Counted from the first letter of the stretch, positions 8,040-16,893 are shown. The stretch: DNA of 64,000 nt from Lysinibacillus fusiformis (GCF_007362955.1 NZ_CP041696.1:3844001-3908000); one strand, 5' to 3'. Program-made: numbers and translations. The notes: generated from the sequence alone by a model not told the origin.

Positions 8040-8189
8040 ATGGCGAAAAAAGGTAAAACAAGCTTCAAAAAGAAAAAGAAGAAAGATACACATAAAAGAA
8101 ATGATCGTGAAGAATATTCAGCTGAGTTTAATGCAGTGATTCATAATAACGTGCAACAACCAAGTAACCCAAATAAACGCAGTCAATAA
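8040..8189 (+). CDS. Tiny Lys-rich protein with E-Y-S-A-E-F motif (49 aa)
   Basis: This 49-residue protein begins MAKKGKTSFKKKKKKDTHKR and contains EEYSAEFNAVIHNN. GGAGG lies about 8 bases before the ATG. It starts 22 bases after its partner at 7793 and ends just before a strong terminator. The shared motif and the basic, low-complexity sequence suggest the two genes arose by duplication and have a common, possibly spore-related, DNA- or coat-binding role. That role is inferred, not shown. Confidence 0.6.
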   Translation: MAKKGKTSFKKKKKKDTHKRNDREEYSAEFNAVIHNNVQQPSNPNKRSQ

Positions 8190-8197
8190 ATGTGCAT

Positions 8198-8251
8198 AAA
8201 AATAAATGCCCCTAAAGTAGAATGTGAATTCTGCTGGAGCATTTATTTTTT
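8198..8251 (+). terminator. Terminator of the small-protein pair
   Basis: AAATAAATGC pairs with GCATTTATTT, with a second stem AGTAGAAT/ATTCTGCT inside, followed by a T tract. Confidence 0.8.
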
Positions 8252-8385
8252 GCTGTTTCAGTATTTCTATACAAACTAAAATCGATTTCTCATTGTACAG
8301 CTGCAATCGCTGTAGAAAATATAATGAAGAGCATAAATGATTGTCCCGAGTTGGCACATTCTAAGGTAAAGGAGTGAGCTCGATT

Positions 8386-8715
8386 ATGCGAAAATCATTT
8401 ATTGTACTTGGGATCTTTCTTACAGCTAATACTGCGCCTCTTCCTATTTCAACGATTGCCCATGCTCAACAAGCAACGCCAAGCTATGCAAAATGGGGAA
8501 GGCTTGCTATAACAGAGACACAGTCAAAATATCCACATGCGAAAATTATTGACTATTTGCATGAAGGCAGTGAAATTTCTGCGGATGCAACAATTGAAAA
8601 ATTTAAGCTATGGCTAAAAGATGGTGAGCGGGAATTCGGCGTTTATGTAAGAATTAAGTATACGACCGTAACGGAAAAAGTAGAGGATATTTCCTTTCAA
8701 GAAACGGCTAGATAA
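8386..8715 (+). CDS. Secreted DUF3889-family protein
   Basis: A 109-residue protein with a signal peptide (MRKSFIVLGIFLTAN..IAHAQQ, cleavage probably after AHA). The mature part begins PSYAKWGRLAITETQSKYP, followed by IIDYLHEG and FGVYVRIKYT, the hallmark of DUF3889 proteins such as B. subtilis YqzG. Their function is unknown. The ATG at 8386 is preferred over the GTG at 8374, because the GTG overlaps the GGAG Shine-Dalgarno sequence. It ends ahead of a terminator shared with the convergent DJ-1-like gene. Confidence 0.75.
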   Translation: MRKSFIVLGIFLTANTAPLPISTIAHAQQATPSYAKWGRLAITETQSKYPHAKIIDYLHEGSEISADATIEKFKLWLKDGEREFGVYVRIKYTTVTEKVEDISFQETAR

Positions 8716-8742
8716 ATGATAGCAAGAGGGCTCAATACTAAA

Positions 8743-8777
8743 AGAGGGTGCCTGTAAGTTTTAGGCATCCTCTTCAC
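8743..8777. terminator. Terminator between convergent genes
   Basis: GAGGGTGCCT, loop GTAAGTTTT, AGGCATCCTC: a 10-bp stem with one G-T pair, then TTCACTT, placed between the DUF3889 gene and the DJ-1/PfpI gene. Confidence 0.7.
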
Positions 8778-8787
8778 TTCATAGCGT

Positions 8788-9342
8788 TTAACCTTGTAAT
8801 TTTTGCATGAATTCGCGCATGAGACCAGGTAAATCAGGCCATGCATGACCACTTACGAGATTGCCGTCTGTATGCAAGTTCGCCTCAATATAAGTGGCAC
8901 CAGCTACTTGCACTTCTGGTTTGCAGGCAATATAGGCTGTTAGTTCTCTTCCTTTCAGCACCTCAGGAATGGTCGCGAAAATTTGAGCTGCGTGACAAAC
9001 TGCGGCAATCGGTTTATTGGCTTCAAAGAAATGGCTGACAATCGCTGGGACATGCTCATTTAAACGAATGTATTCCGGTGCTCGACCACCCGGAATGATT
9101 AACCCATCAAACTGCGTTGGATCAATATCTGCAAAGGCTGAATGGGCTTCTAAACCATACGCTGGACGTTCGATATATGTATCGACGCCCTCAACAAAAT
9201 CATGCAGTACCGTTTGTAATTTTTTCGCAGAAGGTGCTGCAATCGTTACGTTATAACCAGCCTCTAGGCAGCGATAATATGGATAATAAATTTCCAACGC
9301 CTCTACAGCGTCACCTGCAATGATTAAAACATTTTTCCCCAT
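8788..9342 (-). CDS. DJ-1/PfpI family protein
   Basis: A 184-residue flavodoxin-like protein of the DJ-1/PfpI superfamily. The nucleophile elbow is AAVCHAAQ (Cys116) and the partner acid is Glu14 in GDAVEALE; IIPGGRAPEY forms the glycine loop. Members are cysteine-dependent glyoxalases, deglycases, amidases or redox-stress chaperones; which one applies is not visible. GGAG lies 8-14 bases before the ATG. The gene is monocistronic, and a large 21-bp-period repeat array lies in the intergenic region behind its start codon. Confidence 0.8.
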   Translation of the reverse strand: MGKNVLIIAGDAVEALEIYYPYYRCLEAGYNVTIAAPSAKKLQTVLHDFVEGVDTYIERPAYGLEAHSAFADIDPTQFDGLIIPGGRAPEYIRLNEHVPAIVSHFFEANKPIAAVCHAAQIFATIPEVLKGRELTAYIACKPEVQVAGATYIEANLHTDGNLVSGHAWPDLPGLMREFMQKLQG

Positions 9343-9430
9343 AACTCCATCTCCTTTTCTTTGTGAATCTAGTAGCTTTATTCGACACTTTGGAAAAATT
9401 CCCTGCTGAATCGGCTAATTTTTCCAAAAA

Positions 9431-9808
9431 TGTTGTTATCGCTGGTAGACCTTGAATAATCGCCGCTAGCATCGTGAAAATCGCGGATAAACGATGAATA
9501 ATCGCTGGTAGCATCGTGAAAATCGCGGATAAACGATGAATAATCGCCGCTAGCATCGTGAAAATCGCGGATAAACGATGAATAATCGCTGGTAGCATCG
9601 TAGAAATCGCCGATAAACGATGAATAATCGCAGTTAGCATCGTGGAAATCGCGGATAAACGATGAATAATCGCAGTTAGCATCGTGAAAATCGCCGATAA
9701 ACGATGAATAATCGCCGTTAGCATCGTGGAAATCGCCGATAAACCATGAATAATCGCCGTTAGCATCGTGGAAATCGCCGGTAAACGATGAATAATCGCA
9801 GTTAGCAC
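9431..9808. repeat. Tandem array of nine 42-bp units (18 half-units of 21 bp)
   Basis: Nine near-identical 42-bp units, each made of two related 21-mers that both begin ATCGCC(G): ATCGCCGATAAACGATGAAT-type and ATCGCCGTTAGCATCGTGGA-type. Because 42 is a multiple of three, two minus-strand frames stay open across it, but there is no ribosome binding site and the translations are monotonous, so it is not treated as coding. It lies between the divergent DJ-1-like and marR genes. The same 21-bp period and the core ATCGCYGAT recur at 30040 and 45589. Confidence 0.9.
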
Positions 9809-9866
9809 CCATCGATGAGTGTCAAAGTAACTTGCTTTACAATGAAAAAAACGAAGCGTATACTAT

Positions 9867-9886
9867 TTATTTAGCTAGGTAAATAA
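9867..9886. promoter_or_regulatory. Probable MarR operator
   Basis: TTATTTAGCTAGGTAAATAA is an imperfect 20-bp palindrome (nine of ten pairs match), 17 bases before the MarR start codon, where an autoregulatory operator is expected. Its right arm TAGGTAAATAA also occurs in the TetR operator at 30224. Confidence 0.6.
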
Positions 9887-9902
9887 TTTAGGCGGTGTTT
9901 AT

Positions 9903-10301
9903 ATGAATCCAATATTCCATGCTTTATTCCAAAAAAGTCGCTTTTTAACGAATTGTTTAAATGAAGTATTGAAACAGCACAATTTGTATAGTTCGCAATG
10001 GACAATTTTATATTGCTTACAGAAGCACGGAGCCATGACATTAACACAAATCTGGAAATATTTGAATGTCGAAGCGCCAAGTGTGACAAGAGCCATCTCG
10101 CGTCTTGAAGATTTAGGTTGGGTGCAGCGAGTCGATGGGGAAGATAAGCGTGAAAAAATCGTGACATTATCAGCGATGGCAGTAGAACAATTACCAGAGA
10201 TTACTGCAACCATTTTGGCGTTTGAGGCAGAGATGGTTGGTTCACTGACAGTGGAAGAGCAGGAGCAATTTATGAACCTATTGCAAAAAATGAAAGGTTG
10301 A
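9903..10301 (+). CDS. MarR family transcriptional regulator
   Basis: A 132-residue winged-helix protein: SSQWTILYCLQKHGAMTLTQIWKYLNVEAPSVTRAISRLEDLGWV is the recognition domain and RVDGEDKREKIVTLS the wing. MarR proteins bind palindromes as dimers and release them on binding phenolic or other drug-like ligands or on oxidation. The gene is immediately followed by an MFS efflux gene, so it is probably the local repressor of that pump. AGGCGG stands before the ATG, and a palindrome overlaps the likely promoter. Confidence 0.85.
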   Translation: MNPIFHALFQKSRFLTNCLNEVLKQHNLYSSQWTILYCLQKHGAMTLTQIWKYLNVEAPSVTRAISRLEDLGWVQRVDGEDKREKIVTLSAMAVEQLPEITATILAFEAEMVGSLTVEEQEQFMNLLQKMKG

Positions 10302-10306
10302 TAAAC

Positions 10307-11497
10307 ATGAAGCAAGAGGAAAGTACACAAATATGGACGAAGCGGTTTATTAGTTTATTTTTAACGAATATATCCGTATTTTTTGTTTTTTATGGTTTGG
10401 TCACAACATTGCCGCTTTATGCGATCGGCGAGCTTCACCAAACGGATAAGGAAGCAGGACTGCTATTATCAGGATTCTTGTTATCGGCTATTATTGTTCG
10501 CCCTTTTTCAGGCAAATTATTAGATGTCTTTGGCAAGAAAAAACTATTAGTACTCTCGATTGTAGGCTATTTTTTCTGTACGGTGTTATATTTATTTATT
10601 CATCCATTTGGACTTTTACTTGGCCTACGTTTTATTCAAGGGATTTTCTTTAGTATTATCACAACCGCTGCAGGTTCTTTAGCGGCGGATATTGTACCCG
10701 CGAAGCGTAAGGGGGCAGGTCTAGGATATTTCACCATGTCTACGAACTTAGCAGTTGTGATAGGGCCATTCATCGGTTTACTACTCATTCAATATAGTAC
10801 TTTTAATGTGTTATTTATTGTGATGAGTATTTGCGTTTTAGCTGGTGGCCTATTAGCAGTAACGATTAATACGGATGATTTACCGAAACCTGCACATCAA
10901 GGGAAGTTGACATTTAGTTTTAATGATTTATTTGAACGTAAGGCATTACCGGTAGCTGCAATTGCGAGTTTAGTAGCTTTTTCTTATGCGAGTGTCTTAT
11001 CGTTCTTATCGGTCTACGCACAGCAAAAGGATTTAATGGCTGTGGCAAGTCTTTTCTATGCGGTTTTTGCGGCAGCCATGCTGATTACACGACCTTATAC
11101 AGGAAAGCTCTATGATACGAAAGGGCCGCAGTTTGTGATTATTCCAGGCATACTATCGTTTGCTGTTGGGCTTGTCATGCTGGCGTTTGTGTCAGGACCC
11201 GCATTATTTTTATGCGCAGCTATTTTTGTTGGCTTCGGCTATGGAGCTGTGACAACGAGCTTACAGGCATTAGCTGTACAATCAACGGCACATACACGTA
11301 GTGGCTATGCAACTGCAACCTACTTTACGATGTTTGACCTCGGCATTGCACTAGGTTCTTATATTCTAGGAATGGTGGCAGTGCAAGCAGGCTATGCTGC
11401 CGTTTATTTAACGGGTGCAGGTTTGCTAGTTGTTGTCTTTATCATTTATCTACTGCGTTTAGCAAAAATAAAAGCAAGTAAAGTAGCCCATATATAA
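10307..11497 (+). CDS. MFS efflux transporter
   Basis: A 396-residue major facilitator with 12 predicted membrane helices. The loop between helices 2 and 3 reads SGKLLDVFGKKKLL, a version of the conserved DRxGRR motif, and a related TGKLYDTKGPQ appears in the second half. The ATG at 10307 lies nine bases after AAAGG inside the end of marR; an in-frame TTG at 10298 overlaps the marR stop and is less likely. It is co-transcribed with the MarR regulator and is probably a drug or metabolite exporter; the substrate is not readable. Confidence 0.85.
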   Translation: MKQEESTQIWTKRFISLFLTNISVFFVFYGLVTTLPLYAIGELHQTDKEAGLLLSGFLLSAIIVRPFSGKLLDVFGKKKLLVLSIVGYFFCTVLYLFIHPFGLLLGLRFIQGIFFSIITTAAGSLAADIVPAKRKGAGLGYFTMSTNLAVVIGPFIGLLLIQYSTFNVLFIVMSICVLAGGLLAVTINTDDLPKPAHQGKLTFSFNDLFERKALPVAAIASLVAFSYASVLSFLSVYAQQKDLMAVASLFYAVFAAAMLITRPYTGKLYDTKGPQFVIIPGILSFAVGLVMLAFVSGPALFLCAAIFVGFGYGAVTTSLQALAVQSTAHTRSGYATATYFTMFDLGIALGSYILGMVAVQAGYAAVYLTGAGLLVVVFIIYLLRLAKIKASKVAHI

Positions 11498-11527
11498 GTT
11501 TTGTGGCTAGTTAGACTGCGTGTAAAT

Positions 11528-11557
11528 AGCCTTGTTGAATTATTTTCAACAAGGCTA
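11528..11557 (+). terminator. Hairpin after the MFS gene
   Basis: AGCCTTGTTGAA, loop TTATT, TTCAACAAGGCT: a perfect 12-bp stem 30 bases after the MFS stop. There is no T tract, so it may be a weak terminator or an mRNA-stabilising stem. Confidence 0.6.
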
Positions 11558-11622
11558 ACTCTACATATATGGAAGTTTCTAATAATAGATCTCTAAAGAA
11601 ACGCTCCACATTAGTTCAAGAA

Positions 11623-12090
11623 CTATTTAATTACTGGTGTAGGTGTACCATTGTTCCAATCATTGATGAACGGGGCTTGATGAGAGTTAAGATTTAATGG
11701 CATTTCATTTTTCGATACGAAATGCAATTCGCTGCTTTCGTCATTGATTTGCAAAGTGCCTTTATAATCGTTTGAATAAAAAATTACCTGAACACTAAAT
11801 ACTTTATCTCCATTGGCATATTCTGCAAAACCATTTTTACCTGAATACAAACCAAACAATTGTACATTGTTCAGAAAAAGATTAGTTTCCTCAAAGACCT
11901 CCCTTTTAACTGTCTCTTCAAGGGTTTCTCCGATTTCCAAGATGCCTCCTGGAATCCCCTAAATATCATTGTCAGTCCTTTTTTGTAACAGTATACGTCC
12001 AATATCATCTTCAATGATTGCTCCGCACCCAATAGTCAAAAGAGTTTCATGCCCAATCATTTGCCTCATTGTTTTTATGTAGTCATTCAT
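11623..12090 (-). pseudogene. Nudix hydrolase gene interrupted by one TAG codon
   Basis: From an ATG at 12090 (with GAGGG 8 bases before it) the frame encodes MNDYIKTMRQMIGHETLLTI and continues to the usual end at 11623, 156 codons in all. Codon 44 (11961-11959) is TAG. It precedes GIPGG, where nudix proteins normally have Trp (WGIPGG), so TGG to TAG is the likely single change. The nudix box after it is otherwise intact: GGILEIGETLEETVKREVFE with EET following; the last glycine is Asn. A TTG at 11940 could in principle start a truncated product. No frameshift is needed to rejoin the halves, so the loss is recent, or it could be a sequencing error. Confidence 0.75.
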
Positions 12091-12302
12091 AAATGTTTCC
12101 CTCATTCCTAGTTTAACCTACTTAATTTTTCCTAATGCTGCACTAAATAAAATGAAGTACTAAATGATATACTTCTAGTTTGAAGTGCTGAAAGAATGCA
12201 AACTTACGATCTAAACAACTTTATGACTTTAATAAAAAATATCTACTAATAGTATATGATTATTTTGTAAAAGACGCCAAATTGTATCTTAAACGGCAAA
12301 AA

Positions 12303-12558
12303 AGAGGCTGGGACATAACTTTAAATTTTAAGAAAGAGGAGCAAAGGTGTTATTAAATTTTTGCTATCTAAAATGAAGAGAAATTTAGACGTTCTTCCTT
12401 TTGGAATAAATAAAATACAGAAGAGAGTACTAGTTGATGGTAGCGAAGGCCACGCCCCCGGAAAGCGTCCGCCTTAGTGGACATCAACGCTTACAGCAAA
12501 AAAGTGTTAGATCGACAGCAGTCAATCTAACACTTTTTCTCTTTTGTCCCAGCCTCTT
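12303..12558 (-). mobile_element. MITE-like repeat with terminal inverted repeats, copy 1
   Basis: A 256-bp element bounded by GAGGCTGGGACA and TGTCCCAGCCTC. It is homologous in reverse orientation to 51778-52090. Inside is a strong hairpin (AAGTGTTAGAT...ATCTAACACTT, 12505-12535). It has no coding capacity. Compared with copy 2 it lacks about 55 bp next to GACGCTTTCCGG. The stretch 12091-12300 before it is AT-rich without a recognisable gene. Confidence 0.7.
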
Positions 12559-12667
12559 AAAATCAAATGTATAAATTGTTATACAATCTATTAAAATTAA
12601 TGTAAAACGAAAGAGATTAATTTAACATTTGACTTTTAATAAAAGCTACCCATCTGTTTGCCGTTCA

Positions 12668-13282
12668 CTATAAACGACCGTATCCTACAAAGTACTGCTT
12701 CCAATAAGAGCTATTGATGTTTGCAATCGTAACGCCACCGTTACTAGCATTGATCATTTGATTGTTGCCAATATAAATGCCTGCATGTGAAACACCAGGC
12801 TTATATGTATTAGCGAAAAATACTAAATCTCCAACTTTAGGCGTCGTTACTTTTTTGGCTGTATTGTAAAAACCTGCGGCTGTTTTACGAGGCGTTGCAA
12901 TACCAGCATTGTTAAAAACGTATGTGATATAGCCTGAGCAATCAAAACCTGTGCTCGGTTTAGTTCCGCCAAACGTGTATTTTACACCTAGTTGTTGTTT
13001 TGCAATTTGTACGAGATTCGTTGGTGTATTTGGCGTAGAAGCCAGCGTAGAATTAAGTGTTAACTTTTGTCCTACAAAAATATTTGAAGATGATAAGTGA
13101 TTCCAGCTCATCAATGTTTGATAAGAAACTCCGTGTTGATTGGCAATCTTCCATAAAGAATCACCTGATTTTACTGTATAAGTTGCCGCTGAGGCTGTGT
13201 TAAACGTTGAAAAAAGTACTGATGAACCTAATGCTAATGCAGCTAATTTCATGCCCCATTTAGTCTTTTTATTTTTTTGCAA
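12668..13282 (-). CDS. Secreted LysM - NlpC/P60 cell-wall endopeptidase
   Basis: A 204-residue protein: signal peptide (residues 1-32, ending TASAA), one LysM domain (about 33-77, YTVKSGDSLWKIANQHGVSYQ), a short linker, and an NlpC/P60 domain (about 88-204) with catalytic Cys115 (FDCSGY), His166 (SHAGIYIG) and probably Asn178. Such enzymes cut D-gamma-glutamyl-diaminopimelate bonds in peptidoglycan (LytE/CwlS type) during growth and separation. The start is TTG, nine bases after AGGAGG, with no better ATG. It is monocistronic. Confidence 0.9.
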   Translation of the reverse strand: MQKNKKTKWGMKLAALALGSSVLFSTFNTASAATYTVKSGDSLWKIANQHGVSYQTLMSWNHLSSSNIFVGQKLTLNSTLASTPNTPTNLVQIAKQQLGVKYTFGGTKPSTGFDCSGYITYVFNNAGIATPRKTAAGFYNTAKKVTTPKVGDLVFFANTYKPGVSHAGIYIGNNQMINASNGGVTIANINSSYWKQYFVGYGRL

Positions 13283-13540
13283 AATATGTATCCTCCTAAA
13301 GCTTTAAAGCTAATTACTTGGTATATAAATGATATTAACATTGTAATATTACAGTTACATGTCAACTAAATAACATTAGGGATACATTTAATAAGGGTTT
13401 GGTAAAGGGGGTTGGTATCTTTTCTATTATATGTAAGATAGTATTGCACGTTAATATATGCTAAGAGCATAAATACGACAAACTTGGGCTACACACATAT
13501 TAAAAAAGGGGAGAGGTGGCAGTCGCGTCTTCATCTATAC

Positions 13541-13571
13541 AAAAAAGAGAACAGCTCATATGCCGTTCCCT
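13541..13571 (-). terminator. Terminator of the amino acid ABC operon
   Basis: Minus strand: GGGAACGGC, loop ATATGA, GCTGTTCTC, then TTTTTT. It lies just beyond the ATPase gene stop. Confidence 0.75.
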
Positions 13572-13577
13572 GTGTTG

Positions 13578-14324
13578 CTATTTTAAGTTCTTCTGTAAAA
13601 AAGCTTTTGTACGATCGTTTTGTGGATTTGTAAAGAATGCTTCAGGATGATTTGCTTCGATAATGTCGCCACCATCCATAAATACCACCTTGTTCGCAAC
13701 TTCGCGCGCAAAGCCCATTTCATGAGTTACGACGATCATCGTCATATGTTCCTCGGCTAAATCCTTCATGACTTTTAACACTTCACCTGTCAGCTCTGGA
13801 TCGAGTGCAGAGGTTGGTTCATCAAATAACAAAATCTGAGGGTTCATCATCAGTGCACGCGCAATGGCTACACGTTGTTTTTGTCCACCAGAAAGTTTAG
13901 CAGGGTAGGATTTCGCTTTATCGGCTAAACCAATTTTTTGTAGTAAATCCTGACAGCGTCGTGAAATGGCATCCGGTGATTCTGTTTTCAGTAAACCTGG
14001 TGCTATTTCAAGATTTTGCTGTACCGTTAAATGGGGAAATAAGTTAAAGTGTTGAAACACCATGCCCATTTTTGCAGTAATTTTTTTTATATCCTGCGGT
14101 TTTGTATAATTTCCGTCTTGCACTAAATAATCTCCGTCCACACGAATACTTCCACCGTTAATCTCTTCTAAATGAACGAGGCTTCGAAGCATTGTGCTTT
14201 TACCAGATCCAGACGGGCCAATGACCGCGACGACATCATTTTTCTCAATGTCAAATGTAATTTGTTTTAGTACTTCCAGCTCACCGAATGATTTCTTCAA
14301 ATTCGATATTTCAATAAGTGCCAT
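13578..14324 (-). CDS. Polar amino acid ABC transporter, ATP-binding protein
   Basis: A 248-residue ABC ATPase with Walker [10 protein letters not shown] (36-44), the signature LSGGQKQR, Walker [15 protein letters not shown] and the H-loop VTHEMGFA. Sequence and length match GlnQ/TcyC-type ATPases. The ATG at 14324 follows AGAGGTG; a GTG nine bases upstream overlaps that site. It is the third gene of an operon with binding protein and permease, 11 bases after the permease stop. It energises uptake of a polar amino acid. Confidence 0.9.
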   Translation of the reverse strand: MALIEISNLKKSFGELEVLKQITFDIEKNDVVAVIGPSGSGKSTMLRSLVHLEEINGGSIRVDGDYLVQDGNYTKPQDIKKITAKMGMVFQHFNLFPHLTVQQNLEIAPGLLKTESPDAISRRCQDLLQKIGLADKAKSYPAKLSGGQKQRVAIARALMMNPQILLFDEPTSALDPELTGEVLKVMKDLAEEHMTMIVVTHEMGFAREVANKVVFMDGGDIIEANHPEAFFTNPQNDRTKAFLQKNLK

Positions 14325-14335
14325 ACGTGTCACCT

Positions 14336-14992
14336 CTATTCAAATTTAAAACGTTTTTCAAGCCACTTAAATAATACGGTTAACACAAGCGTCATGACTA
14401 AGTAAATAGCGCCAGCAATAAAGTACGGTACAATCGTGAAGTCACGATTGACTGCTGTTTGTGCGAAGTGAAGTAGTTCTGGTACAGCAACAGCGTATAG
14501 CAGAGCTGTATCCTTGATTAATGTAACCGATTCATTAGATAAGGCTGGTAACGCTACACGAAACATTTGTGGCAAAATAATACGTGTCGTTGTTTGCCAT
14601 TTCGACAAACCAAGTACTTGTGCTGCCTCGTACTGACCTTTATCTATCGCAAGTAAGCCACCTCTGAAAATTTCTGCAAAGTATGCAGCGTAATTTAATA
14701 TAAAGCCCAGACAAGCAGCGGCAAAGCGGTCAATGACTAAATACTCGCCAATCACGGGTATCATCGGTAAACCAAAACATATTAATAAAAGCTGTAGCAA
14801 GAGTGGCGTACCACGCATCACATAAATATACGTATGTGCGAGCCAAGATAGTGGTTTTATTCGACTTTTTACAGCTAATGTCAGCAAGAAGCCAAATGGA
14901 ATCGATACAAGAATCGCAATAATGAACAGCAGTACTGTCATTTTTGCGCCTTCCAGCATCGGCAAAATCATTGATTGCCAGTAGTCCGCCAT
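14336..14992 (-). CDS. Polar amino acid ABC transporter, permease
   Basis: A 218-residue membrane protein of the HisMQ/GlnP class, with about five helices and the EAA-type cytoplasmic loop [27 protein letters not shown] precedes the ATG. It is the middle gene of the operon, 68 bases after the binding-protein gene; one permease gene suggests a homodimer. Confidence 0.9.
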   Translation of the reverse strand: MADYWQSMILPMLEGAKMTVLLFIIAILVSIPFGFLLTLAVKSRIKPLSWLAHTYIYVMRGTPLLLQLLLICFGLPMIPVIGEYLVIDRFAAACLGFILNYAAYFAEIFRGGLLAIDKGQYEAAQVLGLSKWQTTTRIILPQMFRVALPALSNESVTLIKDTALLYAVAVPELLHFAQTAVNRDFTIVPYFIAGAIYLVMTLVLTVLFKWLEKRFKFE

Positions 14993-15060
14993 AAATATTT
15001 TCCCTCCAAAAAGATAAGAGTTTCACGAGGAAACTCTTAGTAATAGATATCATTCAATTA

Positions 15061-15864
15061 TTATTTTAAGACCTTATCTTCACCAAACCATTTTGTAGAG
15101 ATTTCAGCAGCTGTGCCATCTTCATTCATTTTATCTAAAGCGGCTTGTAGCTTTTCTAATAATGCTTCATTTCCTGGTTTTACACCAATTCCGTATTGTT
15201 CTGGTGCAAGAGATTCTTCTAATAACTTGAATGTATCAGGTTCTTGCGTCATGTAATATTCTGCCACAACGGCATCAATAATGACTGCATCTACACGACC
15301 TGTTTTTAAATCTGTTAATGCTAAAACGTTATCTGCAAATTCTGTGATTTTCTTAATTTCTTTGTGAATTGGATTGCTGTTTAATGCGTCAGAAGCAGAA
15401 GAAAGGGCTTGAATACCAACCTCTGTACCTGCTAAATCGCTAAGTGCTTTGATGGCTGAATCTTTTTTTGTCAAGACAACTTGCGAGTTTTCTAGATATG
15501 GCTTCGTAAATAATACTTTTTCTTTACGATCATCTGTAATTGTATAGCCATTCCATATTAAGTCGATACGACCACTAATTAATTCTGATTCTTTTGTTTT
15601 CCAGTCGATTGGTTGGAATTCTGCTTCCATCTCCATATGTTCAGCTGCTGCACGCGCTAAGTCGATATCGAAACCAACAATTTCATTTTTATCATCGCGG
15701 AAACCCATTGGAGCGAATTTATCATCGATACCAATGATGATTTTTTCTTTTTTGTTTGAGTCAGTTGAACCATCTGTTGCATTTGATTTTTCATCAGAAG
15801 TGCCACATGCGGCTAAAGCTAGCACTGCAGTAAGCATGATAAGTAATGTGAAAATACGCTTCAT
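15061..15864 (-). CDS. Polar amino acid ABC transporter, substrate-binding lipoprotein
   Basis: A 267-residue lipoprotein: a signal peptide with lipobox LALAACG, then a type 3 periplasmic-binding-protein fold (IIGIDDKFAPMGFRD, FDIDLARAAAEHM, LIWNGYTITDDRKEKVLFTKPY). The SGRIDLIWNG and ARAAAEHM segments are typical of glutamine, arginine or cystine binders; specificity is not certain. No T-box or S-box leader is visible. The ATG at 15864 lies about 10 bases after GAGGGG; an ATG 18 bases upstream is less well placed. First gene of the operon. Confidence 0.88.
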   Translation of the reverse strand: MKRIFTLLIMLTAVLALAACGTSDEKSNATDGSTDSNKKEKIIIGIDDKFAPMGFRDDKNEIVGFDIDLARAAAEHMEMEAEFQPIDWKTKESELISGRIDLIWNGYTITDDRKEKVLFTKPYLENSQVVLTKKDSAIKALSDLAGTEVGIQALSSASDALNSNPIHKEIKKITEFADNVLALTDLKTGRVDAVIIDAVVAEYYMTQEPDTFKLLEESLAPEQYGIGVKPGNEALLEKLQAALDKMNEDGTAAEISTKWFGEDKVLK

Positions 15865-15948
15865 TGTCAAAATTCCCCTCACATAATTGATGTATGACTA
15901 GCAAATAATAGTTTTGTGCTTTCTCTTACTAAATTACTAATGTGTCAA

Positions 15949-15977
15949 AGGATATCATCGTAGCATAAAGTTGTCAA
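15949..15977 (-). promoter_or_regulatory. Promoter of the amino acid ABC operon
   Basis: TTGACA (15977-15972) and TATCCT (15954-15949) with a 17-base spacer, about 85 bases before the binding-protein start. A second TTGACA (15948-15943) lies directly downstream and could serve another start. Confidence 0.5.
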
Positions 15978-16097
15978 TATCCCTCGTGCATAATTCGAAA
16001 TTTAACAATATTTTTTTGAACGATTGTCGACCATTGAACGTGGGAGAGCATCACAGTTCACGATGAAAAAAGATTCTTAGAAATGATAAACACAATT

Positions 16098-16127
16098 GAA
16101 AAAAGCGCTGATCATTGTCGGCGCTTT
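16098..16127 (-). terminator. Terminator overlapping the RNase H-like gene stop
   Basis: Minus strand AAAGCGC ... GCGCTTTTTTC: a GC-rich stem with T tract whose left arm overlaps the stop codon of the gene at 16126. Confidence 0.75.
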
Positions 16128-16518
16128 AACTTTTTTCATGTTGAATAGCAGCACGTGCGAGCGCATCAGCAGCTTTGTTTTGTGAATCTGGTACCCATTT
16201 GATGAAAAATAAATCGAAGCGCCCAGCAAGCGTTAATGCCTGCTCAAGATAAGGTTTAAATTCTTCATTTTTAACATATTCTTTTTCCATAGAGGCAACA
16301 ACAATTTTTGAATCAGAGCGCACGGAGACAAGGGTAGTACCAAGCTTTTGTGCTTCTTCTAGTCCACGAACTAAGGCCGTAAATTCAGCAATATGATTAT
16401 TCGTGTGACCAATATATTCACTTATTTGTATATGATGGCCCTCACCTTTAATGAAAAGACCAATGCCACTTGGACCAGGATTACCTGCACTTGCGGCATC
16501 TATATAGACTTCCAACAT
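16126..16518 (-). CDS. RNase HI family protein
   Basis: A 130-residue RNase H fold with all four acidic active-site residues: Asp7 (YIDAASAGNPG), Glu45 (HIAEFTAL), Asp69 (RSDSKIV) and Asp118 (KAADALAR). It therefore probably cleaves RNA in RNA-DNA hybrids or is a related nuclease. B. subtilis has comparable short proteins (YpeP/YpdQ), with a zinc-finger gene beside them, and a zinc-finger gene is divergent here at 16702, supporting the same local arrangement. The basic handle region of E. coli RNase HI is absent. Confidence 0.8.
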   Translation of the reverse strand: MLEVYIDAASAGNPGPSGIGLFIKGEGHHIQISEYIGHTNNHIAEFTALVRGLEEAQKLGTTLVSVRSDSKIVVASMEKEYVKNEEFKPYLEQALTLAGRFDLFFIKWVPDSQNKAADALARAAIQHEKS

Positions 16519-16701
16519 AAAATCCCTACTTTTCGATTAGATTCAATGATGATTGTACAGCAATGGAGCTATTGCACAACCTACAATACCATCATAACAA
16601 TTTCTGTTAAATAAGGTTAAACAAAATAGTTGCTTGTACAAAATGTTCACTTCATAATAGTAAGAAGCGAAATTTGGACGTGAAAGGGGTGAACGTTCTT
16701 G

Positions 16702-16893
16702 ATGGATAAAGTGACGGTTATGAAAGATATTGATGAACTGCATGATATGTATTGCGCTGATTGCTTCGTCATTAAGCAACTGCGTAAAGAACGTGGTAAA
16801 ACGGGCGCTCATCGCTTCTGTATTGAAGCTTGCACAGTAGGGGAGCGGCTGCAATTTTTAGGGGAAGAGTTACTGAAAGTATATAGTAAATAG
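16702..16893 (+). CDS. Small zinc-finger protein (YpeQ-like)
   Basis: A 63-residue protein with a C-x2-C (YCADC) and an H-x2-C-x3-C (HRFCIEAC) pair, a likely single zinc site, followed by VGERLQFLGEELL. Small Bacillus proteins of this kind are encoded next to an RNase H-like gene, as here. The function is unknown. The ATG at 16702 follows GGGGTG; a TTG one codon upstream is the alternative. Confidence 0.7.
   Translation: MDKVTVMKDIDELHDMYCADCFVIKQLRKERGKTGAHRFCIEACTVGERLQFLGEELLKVYSK

Noticed and set aside
9311-9812. Two overlapping minus-strand open frames with 14-residue repeats
   Set aside because: They are a by-product of a 42-bp tandem repeat (multiple of three). There is no ribosome binding site, and the start codon lies inside a repeat unit.
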